This document shows positions 1 to 7,935 of a stretch of DNA of 56,883 nucleotides, piece after piece (the stretch's first letter is position 1; each line of letters begins with the position of its first letter). Made by a program: the position numbers and the translations under genes. Source of the DNA: an uncultured bacterium (GTDB lineage: Bacteria; Bacteroidota; Bacteroidia; Bacteroidales; Muribaculaceae); assembly GCA_905214715.1 (NCBI GenBank), contig CAJMMT010000015.1:1-56883 (forward strand), written 5' to 3'. Below the pieces are notes generated by a model that ran no database searches, was not told the origin of the DNA, and was given only the letters and a program-made list of their open reading frames with translations.

Positions 1-97
1 TGTCGGGCAGTAAAGACAACTTAGTTCAATAAAGGCATCGGTTCGGGGAGAGAGGTATCGGGTGATACGAATATGGTTAGCGGTAAGTTGGTCGAAG

Positions 98-457
98 TCA
101 GGCAGCGGACTCGCATCTGTGAACTATATCAGCAAGGTCTTTATCCATGCCTGTGTCAGCGGCTTTGTTGGTCTTGCAGAGAAGATTATCCACCGGATAC
201 CCGTTTGTCATAATCGGTTCCTTATATTTGGTTGGAGCGTCTTTAGGAATTTCCGGTGTCGGTTTCGTGATAATGCGTTTTATCTCCACCGGTTCAAAAC
301 TTTCTGCAAGTCCGGATATGTCGATTTCGGTCTCTTCGGCCTTTGCATCCTCGCTTGCCTTTGCTTTGTTGGCGGCAAGAATATCCATCGTTATCATTCC
401 GGCATAATACAGAGCCAGCAGAATGATGAGTAAAACTATTATTTGTCCGTAAAGCAT
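98..457 (-). CDS. small membrane protein of the conjugative element
   Basis: This 119-residue protein has one N-terminal membrane segment at about residues 5-27, followed by a charged soluble tail rich in Lys, Glu and Pro. I do not recognise a family. It sits directly downstream of the helix-turn-helix gene (4-base gap) on the same strand as ParA and the relaxase, so it is probably part of the transfer operon. Beyond its stop, another frame stays open to the left edge for about 33 codons, so either a further gene overlaps here or the 3' end carries a frameshift. I infer envelope localisation from the membrane segment only. Confidence 0.6.
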   Translation of the reverse strand: MLYGQIIVLLIILLALYYAGMITMDILAANKAKASEDAKAEETEIDISGLAESFEPVEIKRIITKPTPEIPKDAPTKYKEPIMTNGYPVDNLLCKTNKAADTGMDKDLADIVHRCESAA

Positions 458-461
458 TGTA

Positions 462-1049
462 TCAGAAATTTACACATAGTTTGTTGTTGCAGTTATCCCA
501 CGGCTCGAATCTCAATCCGAGTTTGCGGCCTATATCCTCGCGTGAATGGTCGCGTTCCATGTCGGGGTGGTAATACATGACATTCTGACCACGGATTACC
601 AGATAGCCTGCCTTTTTCAGTGAGTGGCGCATCTTTATCCTCGGCTTGTTTGTAACAACCTTTATTCTCGTGATTGGCGGCAGGCCAAAAATCATACGTC
701 TTTTCTCTCGTTTCATAATATCCTGACGAATACGGGAACGGATACTTTGTTCTTCTTTCTTGGTGCGCCGGAGGCCGAGGACGGCAACTATTCTTGATAC
801 GGAGCGTGACGATATGCCGGTTATGGCAGCGATTTCAGCATTTGAGTGAGAGCCGTGGAGTTCGCGTACCCTTTCCGCCAAATCAAGCCATTCGGGTCTG
901 ATACCCTTTTCAAGACCGAGTTCTTTGGCTTTAAGTGATACGGTCTTTCGGTTGACGCATAGATGTTGGGCTATTGCCGTGTCCGTTGTGTACGGATAGT
1001 TCTCTTTGAGATAGGCAATACTGTCGTCAGTCCAGATTGTCTTTTTCAT
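462..1049 (-). CDS. helix-turn-helix DNA-binding protein of the conjugative element
   Basis: The 195-residue product begins with a homeodomain-like or GcrA-like segment (residues 5-45, opening with Trp-Thr and containing an Ala-Gln-His-Leu...Lys-Thr-Val helix-turn-helix). A second helix-turn-helix follows at about residues 65-95. The C-terminal half is basic and ends near three cysteine or aromatic residues. In elements of this kind the slot after DUF3408 often holds a poorly characterised transfer-region protein, but the family is not certain. It lies 2 bases from the DUF3408 gene and 4 bases from the following small membrane protein, so it is almost certainly cotranscribed. A regulatory or replication-accessory role is inferred. 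Confidence 0.65.
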   Translation of the reverse strand: MKKTIWTDDSIAYLKENYPYTTDTAIAQHLCVNRKTVSLKAKELGLEKGIRPEWLDLAERVRELHGSHSNAEIAAITGISSRSVSRIVAVLGLRRTKKEEQSIRSRIRQDIMKREKRRMIFGLPPITRIKVVTNKPRIKMRHSLKKAGYLVIRGQNVMYYHPDMERDHSREDIGRKLGLRFEPWDNCNNKLCVNF

Positions 1050-1051
1050 AT

Positions 1052-1474
1052 CTATTTGGTGTTATCGTTATCAAGAAGTGATTTGCTTTTCTTCCTGTAC
1101 GCCCTGAGACGTGGAAGATATACAGTGATGAATGTTCTCACGATGGCGTTTATCACATCGGAACGGCATTTGCGGTCAATGTCGCATTCATCAATAGAAT
1201 CGGCAAGATCTTTGTCAATCATGCAGACCTTACGCTCATCTTTCCGCTCCCTGAATCCGTATGCTGAAAGATTTGCCATGAAAGCGTCCCACATTCCGGC
1301 CGGGTCTTCCGAATTTTCATTATCGGGTATATTTTCTTTGGACCCGGTTATTGTCCCGTCAGGTTCATCGGACACCGTATGCTGTCCGACAGGGGTAGCG
1401 ACATGGCGGATGCTTCCGAGCAGTCCTTCTATATCAGGGAATGTTGGCTTATCCATTGTTTGTTTCAATTTCAA
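1052..1474 (-). CDS. DUF3408 family protein (TraB-like position)
   Basis: This 140-residue protein has an acidic, variable N-terminus and a C-terminal helical region (from about residue 75) with the Asp-Lys-Asp-Leu-Ala then Val-Ile-Asn-Ala-Ile pattern typical of DUF3408. That family is encoded beside ParA in Bacteroidales conjugative transposons, where it takes the slot a ParB-like partner would occupy. The start overlaps the 3' end of the parA-like gene by 26 bases, implying translational coupling. Function is not established; a role in element partition or transfer with the ParA-like protein is inferred from synteny. Confidence 0.75.
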   Translation of the reverse strand: MKLKQTMDKPTFPDIEGLLGSIRHVATPVGQHTVSDEPDGTITGSKENIPDNENSEDPAGMWDAFMANLSAYGFRERKDERKVCMIDKDLADSIDECDIDRKCRSDVINAIVRTFITVYLPRLRAYRKKSKSLLDNDNTK

Positions 1475-2153
1475 GGTGTCCGAATATCTTGTTATATATA
1501 AGGTCGTAGGCTTCCTGTGTTATTTCCAGTTGACCGTCAAGATCTGAAAGCGTGCAGAATCGTTCCATGTCTGCTTTCATGCTTATTCGCGGTGTCACGA
1601 GTCCATATCGGCTGAAGGTCTTGCCTGTCTCGTCCCAAAGCTCCCGTTCTGTTTTTGTCCCGACTCTGGCATCGTGCCTGTTGGGAACAAGAATAAGCTC
1701 TGCGGTCATCTTTCGTCCCATAGCCTTTTTGAGATTTTGAATAAACGCTATGAATGTGGCGGTTGATGGAATAGTAGTGCGGTCATAATGGTAAGGACAT
1801 ATTATATAGTCGGAATTGGCAAACAGAGTCACAAGTCCCTGCTGTTTCAGGTTGCCGGGAGAATCAAAGATTGCCACACATCGGGTCTTGCGGATGTTTC
1901 CTATGAAATTGAACAGTGCTTCCTCCTTGCTGAGTGAGAACGGCAGCACCTCATAAGGGATTTCCACTTCTTCAGAGCCATAGCGTTTCAAATCGCTTTC
2001 ACGCCGTTGTGCGAGACTTTCTTGTGAATCGCAGTCTACGACAATCACCGGAAGACCTTTCTTGACAAGAAAGTTTGCGAAGGTGACGCAAAGGGTGGTT
2101 TTCCCTACGCCTCCTTTTTGATTTGCAAATGTTATGATGATTGATTCGTCCAT
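1449..2153 (-). CDS. ParA family ATPase of the conjugative element (TraA-like)
   Basis: A 234-residue MinD/ParA-type ATPase. The deviant Walker A motif (KGGVGKTT) lies at residues 13-20, the switch region with Asp-Ser-Pro-Gly at about 96-99, and the family's Pro-Asn-Arg motif near residue 157. It is shorter than the chromosomal ParA at 13.5-14.3 kb and differs strongly from it. In Bacteroidales conjugative transposons an equivalent gene (TraA) begins the transfer region and is followed by DUF3408, exactly as here. Probable roles are maintenance of the element or positioning of the transfer complex. A 200-base non-coding gap with a long inverted repeat lies between this gene and the relaxase. 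Confidence 0.88.
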   Translation of the reverse strand: MDESIIITFANQKGGVGKTTLCVTFANFLVKKGLPVIVVDCDSQESLAQRRESDLKRYGSEEVEIPYEVLPFSLSKEEALFNFIGNIRKTRCVAIFDSPGNLKQQGLVTLFANSDYIICPYHYDRTTIPSTATFIAFIQNLKKAMGRKMTAELILVPNRHDARVGTKTERELWDETGKTFSRYGLVTPRISMKADMERFCTLSDLDGQLEITQEAYDLIYNKIFGHLEIETNNG

Positions 2154-2278
2154 TGTGGTCCGTTTGAATTATTTATGCGCAAAATTATTATCCGGAGCCA
2201 AGGCAACAGGCCACTTTGGACACCTTTCTTAAAGACATTATCATTTTATGTTTTGAACATCGCATATTATATAGGAAT

Positions 2279-2319
2279 AGAGCCTTGAAGACATCAAAGG
2301 CGATTGTCTTCAAGACTCT
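2279..2319. repeat. inverted repeat between relaxase and parA-like gene
   Basis: Two 15-base arms (2279-2293 and 2305-2319) pair with one mismatch around an 11-base loop. The arms contain CTTGAAGACA and its complement. There is no run of T on the minus strand after the hairpin, so it is a poor intrinsic terminator for the mob genes. A binding site for the neighbouring ParA/DUF3408 pair, or an RNA processing hairpin, fits equally well. A short direct repeat (TTTGGACACCTTT, 2215-2227) lies just beside it. Confidence 0.5.
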
Positions 2320-2355
2320 ATGTCACAATATTGGCATGGTAATAAAATTCCGACG

Positions 2356-3930
2356 CTATACTTTCAGGCTGTTTTCATCATCAATCCTGTCATAATTTCC
2401 ACGGTAGCCAACCTCCCATTCCCGGTTTTCGCCTCGCCCGGAAGCTGCATCGCGCAGACCTTTGGCTTTTGCAGACAGTTGTCCCTTGCCGGCTCCGCGC
2501 AGCCCTCGGTTGGATAATTTGGCCGGACTTGCATTTCTGAACTTTCTACGGGCAAGCCTTTTCAAATCAAATCCCTCTTCCGAAAGGTTGATTACTTGCT
2601 TGGATGAGAAATTAATGGCAAAATAATCCTCTCCGCTCTGACGTATATAGAACCCGGCGTTGCGTATTTCGGAACGTAACTTAACGATGCTGTCATCGTT
2701 AAATAACCGGCGCAGCTTGTCAACATCATTATAATAGTGTTGGCTTTTATTCTGAGATAGAGTTACAAGTTCAGGCTCGTTCACCTTATATATACTGCAC
2801 AGCAGATCCCGTTCAGCCGCGGTGGTCGGTTGAAATGATTCTATCCTTTTTATTTTGTCATTTCTAAGAATGGTTGCGGCCATGAAACCTTTGAGTGGGC
2901 GTGTAGTATTTCGGTAGTGGAGCACTCCGCGCCGTATGAAGGCATTATAGCGGAATATTTTTGAGTTTATGCCCCATGTGTCTATTGTGGGATTGTTTTC
3001 AAGAAGTCTGTCGATGTAGGAATCAATACGCTCCATCTTGTCATCAGGAGTGGTGAAATCAAGGAGCGACTTAATGGATAATACCCAAGCTCCGTTATAT
3101 ACGGTTTTGTTGGCATGGTCAACCATCATATACCCATAGGGATTATCCGATTTGCCAAAGAAAACAAGGTCTATGCCTAATTTCCGCTTCACCTCTGCCT
3201 GGAGTTCTTTCTTGTCGGCACTCACATCACGGTATTTCTTAAGCATAGCCCACAGTTGCCTGCGTCGTGTCTTGTCAAGTTGCACCTTATGGAACCTGCC
3301 ACATATATCAGCATATCCAATCTTTGCCTGAACCGCTCCGTCACGTTTGACATATACAATATCGTTCTTTTCATAAACCTCATATCCCATTGAGGTCATA
3401 AGAGCTTTGTATTGAGCAAAGGTAGAGAATGAATAGCCGAGTGAAGCAGCAAGATCCTCTGCGGCTTTCGCCTTGACATCCTTGCCGACAAGTTTGTTGA
3501 GTACTGCCTGAGAACGCACTCTTTCGTGATGGTCGCTGATTTTCTTTCCGTCCGGAGATATTCTGGATGTTACTATATGTATATGCGTGTTGTCAGTGTC
3601 GGTATGAGCATATACCAACAACGGCTGACCTTCGTTCCCGTAGCCCATTTCCTTGAGATATTCGTGGGCGAACTGCAATAGTTCTTCCTCTGTCTTTTCA
3701 TGCCCCTTGCAAGAAATGGCAAGGTGGAACTGTGCTTTTTTTATCCTTGAATTTCTGGAAGAGTAGGCTATCATATAATCCTGCATTTCCTTTGCGGTCG
3801 GCTTTAAAAGCACGCCGACATGTCCGAGATTGCTCATTTCAAGAAGTCGTGCCACACCCTTTGCCACTTTTTTCTCATTGTATGCGACAGCATGGAAATT
3901 GGCACTCGACGGAAGAATAGTCGCTATCAT
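2356..3930 (-). CDS. MobA/MobL-type relaxase (mobilization nuclease)
   Basis: The 524-residue product matches the relaxase/mobilization nuclease domain in its first 300 residues. The metal-binding three-histidine motif is visible (H109, then H116 and H118 in an HTDTDNTHIHI context). A likely nicking tyrosine near the N-terminus is Tyr17, which follows Ala-Val-Ala. The C-terminal third is basic and of low conservation. The enzyme should nick oriT and stay covalently attached to the transferred strand. It is preceded by a MobC-type accessory gene, as in Bacteroidales mob operons. No VirD4-type coupling protein gene follows it inside the window. Confidence 0.92.
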   Translation of the reverse strand: MIATILPSSANFHAVAYNEKKVAKGVARLLEMSNLGHVGVLLKPTAKEMQDYMIAYSSRNSRIKKAQFHLAISCKGHEKTEEELLQFAHEYLKEMGYGNEGQPLLVYAHTDTDNTHIHIVTSRISPDGKKISDHHERVRSQAVLNKLVGKDVKAKAAEDLAASLGYSFSTFAQYKALMTSMGYEVYEKNDIVYVKRDGAVQAKIGYADICGRFHKVQLDKTRRRQLWAMLKKYRDVSADKKELQAEVKRKLGIDLVFFGKSDNPYGYMMVDHANKTVYNGAWVLSIKSLLDFTTPDDKMERIDSYIDRLLENNPTIDTWGINSKIFRYNAFIRRGVLHYRNTTRPLKGFMAATILRNDKIKRIESFQPTTAAERDLLCSIYKVNEPELVTLSQNKSQHYYNDVDKLRRLFNDDSIVKLRSEIRNAGFYIRQSGEDYFAINFSSKQVINLSEEGFDLKRLARRKFRNASPAKLSNRGLRGAGKGQLSAKAKGLRDAASGRGENREWEVGYRGNYDRIDDENSLKV

Positions 3931-4003
3931 CGCTTAATGTCTTTATGTCTTGGTATCTTTATGTCTTGTTCTGATATTGCCATACTGTCATAAAGACTTG
4001 TGT

Positions 4004-4399
4004 TTATGGTCTCAGTCTTATCGCTTTTCTGGCAATGTCAGCTTGTTCCGATTTGACTGCCTTAATCATCTTCTCCACGCCCTCAATCATGGGAGCAAGT
4101 ATATCCTTGAAATAACTCTCGGATAACAGCCCTGCAACAGCAAGCTCGTTGGCACGTTTGACCGCCTGGTTGAGATTGCTTCCCATCCATGAGAGGTCAT
4201 CCTGAAATTTCCTGCACAGTCTGGCTGTGTCATTGCACAATTCAAGACGGGTTTTGGCATCTGTGTCTGAAAACTCATTGACTGCCATTCTTATAAAGTT
4301 GCTGACGCTATGGTAGCGTTTTGATTTTTCACGTATTCCGGCTGCTTCCTCCGGAGTAAGTCTCATCTCAAATCTTTCGGTACGCTGCTTCATATTCAA
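4004..4399 (-). CDS. MobC-type relaxosome accessory protein
   Basis: A 131-residue basic protein with an N-terminal ribbon-helix-helix-like stretch (RTERFEMRLTPEE, residues 6-18) followed by a helical C-terminal domain with the Gly-Ser-Asn-Leu-Asn-Gln motif around residue 80, which is characteristic of the MobC family. Such proteins bind oriT and help the relaxase. It lies 73 bases upstream of the relaxase start on the same strand, and an oriT-like dyad sits 50 bases upstream of its own start. Translation could begin at Met1 or Met3. Confidence 0.88.
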   Translation of the reverse strand: MNMKQRTERFEMRLTPEEAAGIREKSKRYHSVSNFIRMAVNEFSDTDAKTRLELCNDTARLCRKFQDDLSWMGSNLNQAVKRANELAVAGLLSESYFKDILAPMIEGVEKMIKAVKSEQADIARKAIRLRP

Positions 4400-4449
4400 A
4401 GATTAATTCACGAGGTACGAAGTGATTTCCCACCGCCACGGAGTGGTCG

Positions 4450-4506
4450 GCAAGTCGCTTTTCTACGGTCAAAACTTGGTTTTGTACGGAGAAAAGCACA
4501 ACTTGC
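4450..4506. other. candidate origin of transfer (oriT) dyad
   Basis: A long imperfect inverted repeat directly upstream of mobC. The left arm (GCAAGTCGCTTTTCTACGG, from 4450) and the right arm (ending with CTTTT and ACTTGC reversed, to 4506) pair over about 24 bases, with a central CAAAAC-TTG-GTTTTG core. Position upstream of mobC/relaxase genes and the large dyad are the usual marks of a Bacteroidales oriT. The nick position cannot be told from sequence alone. Confidence 0.55.
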
Positions 4507-4956
4507 TACCTAAACTCTGTAACACTGGTACACTCCCGTCCTCAGTTCATTCACCCACGAAGTTACTCACCGCAACAATACCAATCATGCAGTTTGGACA
4601 CCTTTTATTGATTATCCCTATATCTCTGCAAGGCATCATGGCTATAATCCTATATGACATCAAGACTATATGCCTGCAAGAAATATAAACTTAATTCCAT
4701 CAAGTGACAAATGGATAATGCTATCCAACATTATTGCCTATGTAATATCAAGCCTGCAATATAAGCTATCATCATATCAGTATTTCATTATGGAACACAG
4801 TCATAATAAATGTATGCCACAAAGTCAGCAACGCATAATGTCTTTATGGCTTTCAGGGAAGAAATCATCAAGGCTTCAAGGGATAAAGAAATGGAAGTTC
4901 TGAGACACGACAAAACGATGCAAACTCTTGATTTATAAGGTTTTTTAGGCTTAAAA
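4507..4956. other. non-coding AT-rich stretch with quasi-repeats
   Basis: No convincing gene lies here; the short open frames lack starts with context or any family resemblance. The stretch is AT-rich and repeats short words such as CATCAAG, CTATATG and CTGCAA at irregular intervals. A second copy of TTTGGACACCTTT occurs at 4593-4605, matching 2215-2227, so the two copies bracket the mob genes. It may be part of the oriT or partition region of the element. Confidence 0.4.
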
Positions 4957-4988
4957 TTTGCTTAATTCGCTGATTTTTAGTATATTTA
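4957..4988 (+). promoter_or_regulatory. Bacteroidota promoter for the small hydrophobic gene
   Basis: TTTG at 4957-4960 and TATATTTA at 4981-4988 are separated by 20 bases, matching the Bacteroidota -33/-7 form with one mismatch in the -7 box. It points rightward at the 69-residue gene starting at 5030 and supports that gene being real. Confidence 0.5.
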
Positions 4989-5029
4989 CATTCCAATAAT
5001 AGTGTTGGGACGTATAAAAAAAGTCTGTC

Positions 5030-5239
5030 ATGTTTGAACTTCTGCTTATGATTTTCCTTGTGCCGGTATTCACGGTGATATTCCTGCTGCTCAGATTCGG
5101 ACTGTATCTGCTGAAACTTTCAGCGAGGGGTTGTTTATGGATAGTCCGAACCGTTTTAAGGCTCGGCTGGCAATTCTTGGTATGGATATGGCATAAGACT
5201 TACCGGGCATATCGGTCACGCCACCCGGCCACATATTGA
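5030..5239 (+). CDS. small hydrophobic protein, unknown
   Basis: The 69-residue product has one long or two short membrane segments (residues 2-30 and 38-52) and a basic C-terminal tail rich in Arg and aromatic residues. I do not recognise the family. It is the only rightward gene inside the mobile element, and a promoter-like pair precedes it by about 40 bases. A single-gene membrane peptide of an element could be an entry-exclusion, toxin or regulatory peptide, but nothing in the sequence decides between these. Confidence 0.45.
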   Translation: MFELLLMIFLVPVFTVIFLLLRFGLYLLKLSARGCLWIVRTVLRLGWQFLVWIWHKTYRAYRSRHPATY

Positions 5240-5730
5240 TAAATCCGTCATGGGTTGTTGACAGGATTTTGACGTGGCATGAATAGTGGGTTTGTTCCCT
5301 GCGGTGAGAGCTTTGCTGAATGTGGGGTAGAAAGTCATTCAAGAAGCAACAGTCGGCGCAAATGATTATGCGTGACATGATGTGAAATCAAATGCCTACC
5401 CAAATGCAGACCTAAACGCGATACCAAACGCAAAGGTGGATGCTGAAAAGCGTGATATGTTCTAATTCTAAAATAATTCCGAACTTGAACCAAAGGCCGA
5501 AAGAAAGGATAGAAAAAGTGGAATTGAATGGTGACAAATAAAGGGCAATGGAATTTCAGTCCTAATATTTAACATTTATTAATAGTAAAAGCGTCTATTA
5601 TCTGTTAAAATATTTAACACTCGTTTTCGTGATACATGACCAATAGCTTCAGAGAACGCCAAATGTTGGGGACATTTTTTTGCTAAGAAATGATTTGGGG
5701 GACAATCGGGGGACAAAAATTAAAAGAGAA
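5240..5730. other. element boundary, no gene seen
   Basis: No gene is supported here. On the minus strand at about 5650-5675 an ATG is followed by eight codons (MSPTFGVL) and then a stop, shortly after two GTCCCCC words at 5697-5717. Short integrase N-termini beginning in this way beside a tRNA are common in this order, so this could be the residue of an integrase start. That is an inference from position, not a match. Confidence 0.3.
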
Positions 5731-5770
5731 ATCCCGCAACTCTTGATTTCCAATGAGTTACGGGATTTTA
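5731..5770. terminator. hairpin next to tRNA-Leu 3' end
   Basis: Two 14-base arms (AAATCCCGCAACTC and GAGTTACGGGATTT) pair with one mismatch around a 12-base loop, 3 bases beyond the tRNA-Leu 3' end. On the minus strand it would terminate the tRNA transcript. Its position at the junction of the mobile element also makes it a candidate arm of an attachment site. Confidence 0.55.
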
Positions 5771-5773
5771 CAG

Positions 5774-5854
5774 TGCCCAGAACAGGAGTCGAACCTGCAC
5801 GCCTCTCGGCACTCGCACCTGAAACGAGCGCGTCTACCATTCCGCCACCTGGGC
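5774..5854 (-). tRNA. tRNA-Leu (anticodon CAG)
   Basis: The minus strand folds as a class II tRNA. The acceptor stem is GCCCAGG paired with TCTGGGC, followed by discriminator A. The D arm contains TGGCGGAATGGTAGA, and the anticodon stem-loop is CTCGT-TTCAGGT-GCGAG, giving anticodon CAG. The variable arm is short, and the T arm carries GTTCGACTC. CCA is not encoded. It stands at the right edge of the conjugative element, and tRNA-Leu 3' ends are frequent integration targets in this order. Confidence 0.95.
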
Positions 5855-6037
5855 TTGCGGATGCAAAGTTAATGCTTGTTTCTTATTCTGCCAAATTTTT
5901 TTCAGTTTTTTTCAATCTGTTTTCCAATGTAGTGTTATGGAGTATCATTGGCCTTGCTTGATTTCGCTTGATACTTAGCATGATGGCAATTGCTAAATTG
6001 ATTGCTGACGGGATATTGTATTCTACGGATGTCTTAG

Positions 6038-6222
6038 GAGTATGTTTGCTTTTAACACGGATTAATTTTTATAACATGCCTTTGCCATAATCTTGAGGCC
6101 TTTTTCAGTGCTTTCCGCTCCTTTTCTCCGTTACGGGCCTCGGCCCGCGCCTCCGAAAAGGAACGGAAATCTCTTGAAAAATCCTCTCAATCTTAAGGTA
6201 AGTTAGCAGTAAACACGTTCTG
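6038..6222. mobile_element. MITE-like element, copy A, with hairpin core
   Basis: About 185 bp bounded by degenerate inverted ends. Seen from the minus strand, the right end (GTGTTAAAAGCAAACATACTC) resembles the right end of copy C at 54.77 kb, including the following TAAGACA. Inside, 6096-6190 is an imperfect hairpin homologous to the cores at 42.15 and 54.65 kb but in opposite orientation. Its tip pairs CGGGC with GCCCG at 6134-6147. No open frame is present. A clean target duplication is not visible, so this looks like an old copy. Confidence 0.55.
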
Positions 6223-6334
6223 AATTTTATTTTTTTTCGTGGTTTATTGAACCTTCTTTGTGGTGGAGGTGTTCTATAGACAAAAGTAAGAAATTCGTTT
6301 CATGATGTTAGGTTAGTTAAGAGTATTATGGAAA
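6223..6334. other. intergenic remainder with no gene
   Basis: Together with 5855-6037 this AT-rich sequence flanks the MITE-like element between the tRNA and the next gene. I see no open frame with coding character, no RNA gene and no clear promoter in it. Confidence 0.4.
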
Positions 6335-6372
6335 ACATTACAAGAGCCGCTGTGAAGCGGCTCTTGTAATGT
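6335..6372. terminator. perfect 17-bp hairpin, bidirectional terminator
   Basis: ACATTACAAGAGCCGCT pairs perfectly with its complement around GTGA. It lies about 175 bases beyond the stop of the leftward secreted-protein gene and has A/T-rich flanks on both sides, fitting an intrinsic terminator that can work in either direction. Confidence 0.7.
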
Positions 6373-6549
6373 TTATCAGGGTCTTGTCTTTATAATACTG
6401 TCAGGCGGCTAATACTGCCAGGCTGCGATTGTCATATCAACAATATTGTGCCGTACGCGATATAGCTATCATAACGTCCGTTGGTTGGCTTTTGGGCTTG
6501 GTTGTTATCTATTGGCCCGTATCGCGGATATGGTGCGGGGCAATATTCT

Positions 6550-7731
6550 TTAGAGTATTACCTTGCTGGCTTTGCCGTTCTGTTTCTTTATGTAGATGCC
6601 TCCCCCTTTTACGGGATTAACGCGACGGCCCTGCAGATCGTACCATTGTTCCGGTCCCTCTTTCACCGCTTCTATTACGGGAGCCGCCGTTGTGTTGGGT
6701 ATGCGTATGGTTGTTTCTGTTGCCAGTTCGTCGTTGGTAGTGTAGCTAAGCGGGTTATAGTTGGGGAAGTGCAGTACCCATCCATCCGGCGGTATGCTTA
6801 TCAGTCCGTCGCGCATGGTGGCGACATACTGAGGGAACGCTTCGGCATATTCGGCTTTTGTTGGATACTTGGTGGGAGTCATGAAATTCTCACAGTGGCT
6901 ATACACAACTATTTCGTCGCGTACGGGGTGTATGATGCCCGTATACTGATAGGGGATTATCACGAAGTCAGGGTCGGTGGCATCGATTATAAGCGGTTCT
7001 TCCGATCCGTAAGGTTCCAGAGCTCCGAGCAGACGATAGTAGCCGGGACGGCGGTGGCGTTCCTGTACGGTTACGTGTGTGGTGGTCGGGGTGCCGTTGA
7101 GGTAGGGGGAGATGCAGCCGTCGGTGAAGTCGGATTCTCCGATGGTCAGCCAGTTGGGTATGTCTTCGCCCTCGGGAAGAACAATCTTGAAGTCGCCTTC
7201 GAAATTGACATCCCAGAACATGCTGGTTTCCGGGTCGAAGTATCCGAAGCAGGATGGCGGGAAGTATATCACGTTGTCCTCAAGTGTGGCGTAGCGTTCG
7301 GCCTCCCAGTTGTTTTCCGGAACTATGTGGGAGAACCAATAATTGAACTCGAAACCATTGTAGGCTATGAATTCCTCAGCATAAACATGTTTAGGGTCAG
7401 AGGCGTCGACATAGAAATAATTGTCGTCCGGCGCTCCTACTGCATCGGCAACAGGAGTGTCAGCTCCATAAGGAATCATGCGGTAATAACCCGGTACTTC
7501 ATCGCTCTCGTCGATTTCTATTTCCCAGTTCAGGCCGTATGGAATCTCATCGAAAATGGTGAGAAGGCCTTCGTACCAGCGGCCGATACCGATTGAGTGC
7601 CACCCTCCTTCGACTATTTTACGGGGGGCATCATGGGGTGTGAAGTCGCTGCGGTCAGCTGTGGCCGCGCTGATACTGCCTATTGACAGTATTGTTGCCG
7701 CAAGGGCAACGGGCAAGTAAAATTTCTTCAT
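6550..7731 (-). CDS. secreted two-repeat protein with sorting-like tail, unknown
   Basis: The 393-residue precursor starts with a signal peptide (residues 1-22, Lys-Lys then a hydrophobic core ending Ile-Ser-Ala-Ala). Two internal repeats are visible: each has a strand-rich segment with Pro-Gly-Tyr-Tyr-Arg, then a -Pro-Tyr-Gly- turn, then Asp-Ala-(Ser/Thr)-Asp-Pro, around residues 80-125 and 220-265. The C-terminus (WYDLQGRRV then GGIYI and a Lys-rich end) resembles the short C-terminal tails of Bacteroidales surface or secreted proteins. Related multi-copy secreted proteins are common in this group but have no assigned function. A good promoter precedes it. Confidence 0.75.
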   Translation of the reverse strand: MKKFYLPVALAATILSIGSISAATADRSDFTPHDAPRKIVEGGWHSIGIGRWYEGLLTIFDEIPYGLNWEIEIDESDEVPGYYRMIPYGADTPVADAVGAPDDNYFYVDASDPKHVYAEEFIAYNGFEFNYWFSHIVPENNWEAERYATLEDNVIYFPPSCFGYFDPETSMFWDVNFEGDFKIVLPEGEDIPNWLTIGESDFTDGCISPYLNGTPTTTHVTVQERHRRPGYYRLLGALEPYGSEEPLIIDATDPDFVIIPYQYTGIIHPVRDEIVVYSHCENFMTPTKYPTKAEYAEAFPQYVATMRDGLISIPPDGWVLHFPNYNPLSYTTNDELATETTIRIPNTTAAPVIEAVKEGPEQWYDLQGRRVNPVKGGGIYIKKQNGKASKVIL

Positions 7732-7783
7732 GCAATAGAAGCTTGATAGTGTTATTGGCTTTGTATAAAAAAAGAATAAAAAT

Positions 7784-7818
7784 CAAAATTAATAATCTCT
7801 TTTTACAAATGTAGCAAA
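7784..7818 (-). promoter_or_regulatory. Bacteroidota promoter for the secreted two-repeat protein
   Basis: On the minus strand TTTG (7815-7818) is followed after 23 bases by TAATTTTG (7784-7791), a full match to the -7 consensus TAnnTTTG. The start codon at 7731 lies about 50 bases further on. Confidence 0.6.
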
Positions 7819-7935
7819 CTATCCGGATAATTCATAAAAGATGATGTTAAATCGGGAGATGAATGTGAATACTTTTCTGCAATCAACAGGGGTATGATAA
7901 TGATTTTTTTTCTATTTTAGCGTAAAATTAGAGAA

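Noticed and set aside
2320..2517. Rightward frame opposite the relaxase 3' end
   Set aside because: Antisense of the relaxase coding region, with no start context.
5649..5840. 63-codon leftward frame over tRNA-Leu
   Set aside because: It reads through the tRNA gene, so it is not a gene.
6481..7596. Long rightward open frame opposite the secreted two-repeat protein
   Set aside because: It is the antisense shadow of the leftward gene, which has a signal peptide, internal repeats and a promoter.
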